DNA of 64,000 bases from Epiperipatus broadwayi (Eukaryota > Onychophora > Udeonychophora > Euonychophora > Peripatidae). Location of the stretch: NCBI GenBank assembly GCA_028023455.1, contig JAQFVV010000028.1, positions 567,501 to 631,500 of the forward strand, given 5' to 3'. Every line of letters starts with the position of its first letter. The stretch's first letter is position 1. Made by a program: the position numbers and the translations under genes. This document shows positions 56,521 through 64,000 of this stretch, one piece after another. The notes below the pieces were generated by a model that had not been told where the DNA came from, did not search any database, and saw only the letters and a program-made list of their open reading frames with translations.

Positions 56521-57020
56521 GTTACATGTAATAAAAAATTAAATGGTTAATATTTCAAAAGCACACAGTTCAAAATGACATAAATAGAGGTGAAAAATTT
56601 GGGGGCATGATCCTAAGACCTGGACATCCAGAGTTTGTCAATCTACATTTTCACGAATCCTGCAAGGCAACATATATAATATAAATTTGGTTTAAATGTT
56701 TTTCAAAAATGAATGTATTAATAAATACTGAAGAATCATAATAAAGTAATAAAAAATAGCATACCCAAGAAACAACTTCTATTAATTTCATTTTAAGAAA
56801 AAATATTAGTTGCTTACTACTAGAAAGTAAATTTCAATTAACATAATTTTCATATATAAATAAATTTTACATAGTGATCTGTCAATATTGGCAACACTTG
56901 TTTATGCTTCTGGTCTTGTTGCAAATATGGAAATTCAAGGAAGGTAGTAATTTGCATAATCCATTTTCAATTTGCATGTGTATGCATTCTTGCAATACAA
57001 TTTATTAATCTTTAGTAATA
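56521..57020. other. Featureless AT-rich DNA
   Basis: Nothing is recognised in this stretch. Confidence 0.5.
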
Positions 57021-57102
57021 TCTGGAGAAGATGGATTGAACTTGGAGAGACAGACCTTCATCCTGCAGTGGATTGATAATAGTTGATGATGATGTTGATA
57101 AT
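57021..57102 (+). pseudogene. RTE LINE 3' end fragment, plus strand
   Basis: 'agaagatggattgaacttgg' and 'catcctgcagtggattgata' are the plus-strand counterparts of the last about 80 bp of the RTE element, followed by a (GATGAT)-type tail to 57102. It is extremely 5' truncated. Confidence 0.85.
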
Positions 57103-57959
57103 GACTAATATCAAAAATGAAAATTACCAGAAGTTCATTACTCTGTTTTCTTTTCATATAAATTACAACACATATCTAACAGCTATATAAATATATGCTA
57201 AAAATTATATATGCAAAGTCTTTCCATCATATGATTTTGCACCCTTCTCAAATATTAATAATCTATTTTAATATTAACAAATTATTGCAGATAGAACACC
57301 ATCTAGTGTTCTATAACAGAACTAAAACAGCAATAAAATAAAATATGAATAAAATAAAATAAAATTATAATATAGAGATTCAATAAAAGTTGAAAGAATT
57401 GATTATATAATGTAATATATTTCCAGAATAGATAAAACATATGCTATATAAGTTTATATATACTATCTTATTATATAATTTTCCATTTATTTTTAATTTA
57501 CCAATTATTAATTAAATTTGTTGAAGTTATATAAATATTCATATAATTATTTAAATTAAGCTTAATATAACATTTCATATTTAATGTAATTTAAAGGTTT
57601 AATATTTTTTGTAGTATCTATTATATATCTATACATTAAGCAGTGAATGTATGAAGAGATTTATCATCTTGTCTATTAATTGCATTGTTTTTTGATTCTT
57701 ATAACTATGTCTACTGTCTGACCATAATAAATCATATTGCAATGGTTACAACTTTATATATGATTTCTTTATTGTATTTTATATCATCTCTTATTTTATA
57801 ATTACCTATTAATTTTTCTAGACTTTTACTAATTGACCATCCAATATTTATATGTTTGTCAATATAATTTTTTTATAAGTAAATAGAAGGCTTTGAACTT
57901 GGAATTTTTCCAGTTTATATTTGTCCTCCATTCTATCTTAAACAAGTAATACACATGAC
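57103..57959. other. Featureless AT-rich DNA
   Basis: Nothing is recognised in this stretch. Confidence 0.5.
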
Positions 57960-58082
57960 CATGTATGTGGTCATGGGTATCAATTGTTTGAGATTGAATG
58001 GAGGATGAATATCCTAAGTTCAAATCCCTCTATTTAGTTATTTATGAGATATTCAATATACTGAAGAAATAGGTTTATTACA
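57960..58082 (+). repeat. Possible decayed tRNA-derived repeat
   Basis: 'aagttcaaatccctctattta' (box B-like, about 58016-58036, read as two shorter parts) and the following 'atattcaatatactga' resemble 22025-22080 ('aagttcagatccctc', 'cattcactatactga'). An upstream 'tggtcatgggtatca' could be a box A remnant. Confidence 0.4.
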
Positions 58083-58724
58083 ATATAATTTTTGCCTTTT
58101 TTATTAATATATTATAAATTTTGGGAAAATATGAAATTTTGAATCATTTTTTATATGAACTATAGTTATTATCACATTATAATCATTTTCCGCAGAAATA
58201 TTATTTTCATAAAACTTTTTTACAATTATACATTTTTAAAAATTAAAGTTCAATAAATGTAGAAATAGACTAATGGCAAAGAACTGTGTTTTCAATTTTG
58301 AAAAATTAGTTAGATAGAATTGTTAAGTGGAACTCAGAAGAGAATTCATTGAATAAACAAATTACATTTTAAACAAGAGAAGCAAAATGGGAAACAGATG
58401 CAGTAATAAATAAAAACTGCAATATTTAAATTGTAAAAATAAAAAATATAACTAAAATAATTATCTTTAATTAGTTGAGAGAAAGAAAATATTATCATAT
58501 CTATACTCCATTTATGAAAAAAATAAATGTCTGAAAATGATTTAAATGTTTTTTTCTATTCTTATTAATTTTTAAAGTTATTATTTTTCAACACTAATAA
58601 CTGAAGTTATGGATACTGTATAATAAAATTATAAACAATAAACTAGCAAATCATTATACAGATATAATAAATAATAATTACACTGCCTAATATTATTAAA
58701 CTATTTTCAAAAAGATTTTAATTA
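58083..58724. other. Featureless AT-rich DNA
   Basis: Nothing is recognised in this stretch. Confidence 0.5.
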
Positions 58725-58725
58725 T

Positions 58726-58806
58726 GTCAAGCATTGTTAGTTGAGAGGTCAGCGCAGCCGTTGTTACGGTTCGCCTCCCGGCCGATGCTATGACATATGA
58801 AAAATG
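58726..58806 (+). mobile_element. tRNA-derived SINE (family S1), internally deleted copy
   Basis: It begins 'tcaagcattgttagttgaga' and carries a shortened middle, then box B 'ggttcgcctcccgg' (58769-58782) and 'ccgatgctatgacatatg'. About 25 bp between the boxes are missing compared with the copy at 52.2 kb. It lies 40 bp upstream of a candidate splice acceptor. Confidence 0.88.
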
Positions 58807-58846
58807 CATAAATACCTCATATAGTAGAAAAACTTTTCTATTGCAG

Positions 58847-58987
58847 TTCTGTGACTATAAGGCTGACTTAAAGCAAAATACCAAATGTAAAAATAAAGAT
58901 TCATGTAGGAGAAGGTTCTATCGACATTACCCAAGAAGACAATTAATTCAAGAGACCATTTCTCATCGTACTCTATACAAACCATAG
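58847..58987 (+). CDS. Candidate terminal coding exon (unknown protein)
   Basis: 'cttttctattgcag' (58833-58846) is a textbook splice acceptor. It is followed immediately by an open segment of 46 codons ending at TAG 58985-58987. The peptide starts FCDYKADLKQNTKCKNKDSC and is rich in basic residues (RRRFYRHYPRR), with three cysteines. The codon makeup is less AT-biased than its flanks. The frame also reads through the acceptor into the SINE tail upstream, so an exonised SINE is another possibility. No domain is recognised. 'aataaa' signals occur at about 59121-59126. Confidence 0.35.
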   Translation, partial: FCDYKADLKQNTKCKNKDSCRRRFYRHYPRRQLIQETISHRTLYKP

Positions 58988-58989
58988 AT

Positions 58990-61457
58990 ATAATAATTAT
59001 TTATAGCAATTTTGAATAGCATTTACATTATGGAATATAGATTAATTTGGTTGGTAGAAGTAGGTAAAGAGCAGAAAGTCTTTATTGGTAGCATTACTTT
59101 AATTATTACTTATATATATCTAATAAATAATTAAAATCAATAAATAGTTAGCATTTTTACTCTAGGTTTATTTTAATTTTAACTGTCCATATAAGTACTT
59201 TATAAATGTTAGTGAATTATTTATTTCTCGACAAACTTTTTTTACACAAGACAGCCAAGAACTCAAAGTTGACATATTACCAACATTCAGTCAATATATA
59301 TATAAATTCCCTACACAAAAGCAAGTAAATGCACCACGCTTCTTAACATATAAGAAAATATTTAAAAGACATTAAATAGTTAAAGAAAACAGTATTTATT
59401 TAAAATAGTTCAGCATAGTTTTAAAATGCATTAAATTCGTTACCAATTAAAGTTGGAATTTATATTTCCATTTTATAAATTAAAAAAACAAAACAACAAC
59501 TATATTTAATAAATTTGAAAATACATTTAAACAATAAAAATTTAAATTTCATTTTACGTAAGATTGCAGAATAATAAGTATTTTTTATATAATTAGCATT
59601 CTGTAATATTTTAAAAGAATAAACAAATTAAAACCATACAGTTTGCGCAACAACAAAAACGCATTTCAATTGTAAAATAGAACCTGTATAACATATAAAA
59701 TTAACTCTTTCACTGTTGTTTATTGTTGCTTTTTTGGGATATTATTTACTGCGTTATTAAACAAAAATAATATCTGATAAAAGAAATATTTAACCATTAG
59801 TGTAATTTTAATTATTTTTGCATAATTAAAATTCAATAATTCAAGTTTTTTGCATAAATGCAATCTCTGAGATATATATTCAAAAACATATGAGTATATG
59901 TGATAAAATCTGGGTGAGATTGTTTAATAAATTGTGGACATCCTTATTTATCTCTGCAAATATTGACCAATAGGCGTCACAATGTAGGCAAATCACAAAA
60001 TGATAATCAATATTACAATCATTTAGCTAAATAGAAGAGACTTTATTGTCTGAAGATTTGTGCAGAATCTATGTTAGATGTGATAATATGTTGGAATATT
60101 CCCATCATCTATTATTAAATGCTAAATGTATAGAAAATTTTAACCTTTATTTAAACTTTTCAAATTCAAACAACTTGTTGGTAATAACACCCAAATAGAA
60201 AAAAAAGGTTGGTAATTGCACAACATTTTGAGTAATATTATTCTTCACTCTTCTTTTTGTGTTGCTAACCTGACCTGTGAAAATAGTGGCAAAGGGTATA
60301 AATTTATACGTTTAGATTCTTGAATATCGAATTTTAAGGCAGATAGATAAATAAGTAACCCCAAATGAAGACACTCTCACATATATCATTACCAGATTTC
60401 TGTAAACTAGTAGCTATTCTAGCACCATAAGAAAAAAATTATTATGCAATGGGCATACAAAGCAATATTAAAATTATTTCACTTGCATTATATACTGAAT
60501 ATCTATCAATTGAACAGATAAATAGTTTTTAAAATAATGCAATATGATTTTTTATATATATTTATCTCTTATCAGTAACATATAGATAAGTATAGAACAC
60601 AATATTTAAAGTGGTATTATTATTCTTTTTTCATGGCATGATTGGCCACCAACTAGCCTATATTTGAACTAGTAATTTTTATAGTCATAAATAATACCTT
60701 TAAAGTGATGCTCTAATCAGTAGGATATTCTACCAAAGGACACAGTCAATAAATATTCAAAAAGTTCATCTATGAGGTTACTATTGGTTTATACTAATTC
60801 CGCATTCTGAGAGCAAGTAATTTAGGGTTTTTAAACATTATGATTATCATACTAGTTCATGTATGGAATTATATGCAATTGTTATGTGAAATTCCTTAAT
60901 TTTTTCTTTTTTCCTTCTACCCAATATTCTTATGATTTCATGATTAAACATGTGTTTAGTGATATATACATAAGTGCTGCCTTAGATATATAATGTTTTT
61001 TTATGTGGAAGCTTGTTTCGCCAATGTATCTTCTTCTACATTAACATGGGATATGTAATAAACTGTGTATTATTATTAGCAGTAAAAGTACTTGGAAAAG
61101 TATAAACAAACTTTGAATACTTATAAAATATTTAATAATTCATCAAGATGCTGAAAATAATCCTGTATATAACTACAAAAGTTTATTACAACTGTTTCTA
61201 TTTTGCAATGCAGGCTTAAGTTTCTTTGGAAGATATTTCTTTTCCCAAAATCTTCACAATCTTGCATAATTGAAAACCTCCATTAATTTTTTTCTCAGCA
61301 ATACCATCTCAAAAAAAGAAAAATATTTTTCACCTTTTGAGAGAGTGTTTGAAGTAAACTCTCTTTTCATGAAAATGATACTCATGTAAAAATCTTAATT
61401 TAGCAAAAAGAAAAAATTGACCACATCATTCATATGTTGTAGAAGTGTTTATTGAAG
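58990..61457. other. Featureless AT-rich DNA
   Basis: At about 60640-60745 the minus strand has loosely tRNA-like phrases ('tttggtagaatatcc', 'agttcaaatatagg'). Otherwise nothing is recognised. Confidence 0.45.
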
Positions 61458-61570
61458 CAGATTCTAATATATATATATATGTCAAAGCGTCGGCCGGGAA
61501 GTGAACCTGGGACAATTGCTTGGAAGGCAGCTATGCTAACCACTAGGCCACCAACGCTTGACAGATTCTA
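61458..61570 (-). mobile_element. tRNA-derived SINE (family S1), with short TSD
   Basis: The minus strand reads 'gtcaagcgttggtgg', box A 'tggcctagtggttagca', a middle, box B 'ccaggttcacttcccgg', then 'ccgacgctttgacatatata'. It is flanked by 'cagattcta' (61458-61466 and 61562-61570). The (TA)n at 61467-61480 acts as its tail. Confidence 0.9.
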
Positions 61571-61654
61571 CTATATTATCAGCATATTATTAAAACTACT
61601 TCAGATATTTCATCCAAGATAAACAGTCTTTTTTATTTTTATACATAAAAGAAT

Positions 61655-62075
61655 AGGTGGATTCATTATATTCTTGATCCTTTGTTCAACATCATAGCCT
61701 GGGGGAAAATGATTTATTTCCTTTGTTTACATATCATTGATATATGTTTAATTTAAAGTTTAGATATTAAATCTTGATTAATTATTACAATCAAGGAGTG
61801 AAAAGTGAGCTGCTATCTCCAGCCTTGTATAATTAATTATGAGTTTAATAATTCTTAAGTGCCATATTCCATCTGGCTGATAAATTAATGTCACTTTGAA
61901 TTACCAACAATGTTGAGAATGATGTGCTTATAAACATCAGAGCAACCAAGAAGAGATGGATTTCTCCTATTCTTGCTACTTCATTCAACATTTAGAGTGC
62001 TTCTAAGTCGCAGCCTGGGGGAGGGTGATTTATTTCCTTTGTTTATATATTACTGAGCTATGTTTAATTTTAAAT
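61655..62075 (+). repeat. Direct duplication, units about 110 bp, 300 bp apart
   Basis: 61655-61765 and 61955-62075 share 'ttcaacat', 'agcctgggggaaaatgattt' / 'agcctgggggagggtgattt' and 'atttcctttgtttacatat' / 'atttcctttgtttatatat', then 'gtttaattt'. It is non-coding. It could be a local segmental duplication or two copies of an unrecognised repeat. Confidence 0.75.
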
Positions 62076-62612
62076 TTACATACAAAAATAGCTCTCTTAA
62101 TTTCATAAAACTGAATTATACAAATATAAATGTGCAGGTAAAAAGGATTTATCAAAATTAATCATTCAATTCTTGTATCATATTTAAATGATATTATATC
62201 CAGTTGTTTTAAGAAATATCTTCATATACAAAAACTCCACTTGCTAATAAGATTATTATATAATTTTCATTTTTATGATTTATAAAATAATAAATTATAG
62301 CTCTTTAATTAATTAGTTGCATAAATGGTTATGTTTTTCAGGACTATATTTTATTTTTTATGCATCAAAACAACAACAATTACAACCAAATCATAAATAA
62401 ACAAATCAAAATTGAATTATTCATAATTATGCACTTCCACAAAGTGTTAAAAGTGGATAGTGAGAGTCATGTAGTAAAAATTATACTTCAGATATATTAT
62501 TCATTAAGTGTATATTCTCTAGTCTAATGGATGATTAATAAAATTTATTAATATAATTCCATGGAGTAGTTTGTATCAAAATTGTAAGGGCCATAAGTTT
62601 GAAAATTATCAA
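62076..62612. other. Featureless AT-rich DNA
   Basis: Nothing is recognised in this stretch. Confidence 0.5.
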
Positions 62613-63027
62613 TTCATCATCATCATCATCAACCATTATCAATACACTGCAGGATGAAGGTCTCTCCAAGTTCAATCCATCTCGTCCGATCTTTAGCTTC
62701 TCTTCTCCACATCACCCCTGCACACTTTCTTATTTCATTCATCCATCTCACATGTGGTCTCTTTCTGGGTCTTTTACAAACTCTTGGAATCCAGTTTAAA
62801 ATTTCAGTTGTCCATATATTATCATCTCTTCTAGCAATATGTCCAGCCCAACTCCAGTCTTTTAATTTTTTCAATGAGGTCAGTAACACCTGTTTGTTCT
62901 CTTACCCATATATTACGTTTTTGATCTCTTCTTGTTACTCCCAACATGCATCTCTCCATACTTCTTTGAGTGTCTGAATTCTCTGTATTGCTTTTCTATT
63001 AAGTGTCCAAGTCTCAAATCCATAAGA
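62613..63027 (-). pseudogene. RTE LINE C-terminal fragment with intact reading frame
   Basis: The minus strand from 62889 to 62629 encodes 86 uninterrupted residues: LKDWSWAGHIARRDDN, TTEILNWIPRVCKRPRKRP, HVRWMNEIRKCAGVMWRR and RWIELGETFILQCIDNG. This is the typical RTE C-terminal tail, with ARRDDN and AGVMWRREAKD conserved. Before 62889 the frame is broken, and the copy is 5' truncated at about 63027. The 3' tail is (ATG)5-like at 62613-62631. Near-identity to the copy at 39.0 kb suggests a relatively young subfamily. Confidence 0.92.
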
Positions 63028-63044
63028 ACTGTAGTTTATATGGA

Positions 63045-63170
63045 TATCTATATGTGTACTGAACAATGATAGAGATATTTATAAAAGATTGTGATCTATG
63101 CCAACTGATGAGTGCTGGTTCAGCGTGAAATGTCCAGCTATTATATATTTTTTTTACATGTCTTTAGTCA
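63045..63170 (+). repeat. Family I repeat, second copy, with partial hammerhead
   Basis: This is homologous in order to 36150-36270. CTGATGA (63105-63111) is followed by a fully paired 6-bp stem II, GTGCTG/CAGCGT (63112-63117/63121-63126, two G-U pairs), with a GTT loop, then GAAA (63127-63130) and TGTC. Compared with the 36-kb copy, stem II shows changes that keep pairing (T-A to T-G, and G-T to G-C), but the TTGG partner of stem I is not found, so the fold is incomplete. It lies directly next to the RTE tail. Confidence 0.6.
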
Positions 63171-63589
63171 TTTGTTTATGGTAATGCTCCTCCACAAAAT
63201 GTTAAAAGAGAATAAAACCAGTCCCTACTACAAAAATATTATTCATTAAATGGATAATTTCTAGTTTAATGAATTTTAAAAAAAATATTAATGAGGCCTT
63301 TTTATTTTATAAGGCACAGATAGGCAAATCCTCATTTTATTTTATATATGTAATGGATACCCAAATACAGCAATTATGACTTTATCAAAATACAATTACA
63401 ATTAATAATTATTAATAACAACTTTTTAATAATACTAATAATGTTCAAAGTCTAGCCAAAGTACATAAGCACAATAATAATGATATAATAGTTGTAAATA
63501 ACATATTAATTAAAAATAATACAATGTATAAAACATATGCAAATAGAAATTCCCCTTACAAAGAATTGTTAGAATAAATGTAAAAATTA
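63171..63589. other. Featureless AT-rich DNA
   Basis: Nothing is recognised in this stretch. Confidence 0.5.
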
Positions 63590-63665
63590 TGATGAAGGTC
63601 TCATGGTTAATGTTAGCACCCTTCTCTGTCATATCTAGGCTAGGATTTCAATCTAGGCTAAGAAA
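63590..63665 (+). repeat. Possible tRNA-derived repeat
   Basis: 'ggtctcatggttaatgttagcac' (read in parts, 63597-63619) resembles a D-arm/box A, and 'ggatttcaatctaggct' (63643-63659) resembles a box B plus T-arm. A related fragment sits near 53632. It is too degenerate for a functional tRNA. Confidence 0.45.
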
Positions 63666-64000
63666 ACTTGAAAATTATTTCAACAGGCTTGCAATTTTCT
63701 TGAAAAAGCTAGATCATAGCAAATTAATCTCACTAGTCATTATTGGTCAGTAAATGGGTATCTAGTCACTTTTTAGCTAGAAGATACAACAAAATGTGCT
63801 CAAATCCTCACTATATGACAGTGGTAAATCCTGGTAAGTATTGCCTTCTGTATTTGCTATTCTCTATGAGGTAGCTGTTGAAGAAGCCTAATCTTATAAA
63901 GGATTATTTAAAGGCTGCATAATTTATCTTAGCAATGGAACTGAGCTGCTACAGTTAAATAACTCTTATGCATTTCTTCTTTCTCCCTTTATATTTTGCT
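63666..64000. other. Featureless AT-rich DNA
   Basis: Nothing is recognised up to the window end. Confidence 0.45.

Noticed and set aside
62654-62977. Plus-strand open frame of 107 codons
   Set aside because: Antisense shadow of the intact RTE C-terminal frame.
1-64000. CRISPR arrays, bacterial operons, rRNA genes, LTR retrotransposons, Penelope-type reverse transcriptase
   Set aside because: None was found: no regularly spaced short repeats, no operon-like gene packing, no rRNA signatures, no paired LTRs or protease/integrase motifs, and no Penelope RT or GIY-YIG motifs in any open stretch.

Overview
This is a eukaryotic, very AT-rich window, most likely from an invertebrate animal. I base that on non-LTR retrotransposons of the RTE (BovB-like) and Jockey-like groups, tRNA-derived SINEs with box A/box B promoters, a hAT-type DNA-transposon end, many (TA)n and (ATT)n microsatellites, and no operon-like gene packing. 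I cannot name the species, and I see no complete host gene. The window is intergenic or intronic DNA built mostly from mobile elements of different ages. A few short, isolated open segments next to good splice signals are the only candidate host exons (about 14.46, 34.18, 54.68 and 58.85 kb; weaker ones at 17.4 and 32.5-32.9 kb).

Region by region: 0-5 kb holds a diverged repeat (family A), a 370-bp hairpin element, a SINE, and two elements with hammerhead-like motifs (4053-4369 and 4617-5094). 5-16 kb holds more hammerhead-bearing copies (family B at 5.8 and 9.9 kb, a relative at 8.1 kb), foldback elements F (11.3 kb) and D (12.6 kb), repeat H, and tandem/inverted family A copies (15.3-16.0 kb). 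16-28 kb is mostly featureless, with a decayed LINE tail (20.7 kb), a SINE inserted into repeat H (23 kb) and a family A copy (25.7 kb). 28-31 kb holds a family B element that brackets a LINE fragment, then a striking 700-bp palindrome (family C). 36-38 kb holds a second hammerhead lineage, hAT remnants, a hairpin and a SINE. 38.9-41.2 kb is a long, dead RTE LINE on the minus strand. 44-46 kb holds an inverted family B pair and purine-rich DNA. 47.1-51.0 kb holds two Jockey-like LINE copies in opposite orientation. 51-64 kb holds RTE tails, SINEs, three more family B copies, the 580-bp palindrome E, and a second copy of the 36-kb hammerhead family.

The main finding is a set of short non-autonomous elements that share one architecture: a short leader, an inverted partial copy, a direct copy and a short tail. 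Six sequence families are involved in all. Eight insertions in five of them (B, C, E, F, G) are flanked by 12-14 bp direct repeats, as expected from target-primed reverse transcription. Family B carries the complete catalytic core of a hammerhead ribozyme (CTGATGA, GAAA, GTC) with a 6-bp stem I. A relative at 8.1 kb shows a compensatory change in that stem. An unrelated family at 36.2/63.1 kb carries a second, more canonical hammerhead fold. This resembles retrozymes and Penelope-like elements, but no Penelope-type reverse transcriptase is visible here, so the enzyme that mobilises them is unknown. All structures were read by eye; nothing was folded or searched computationally.
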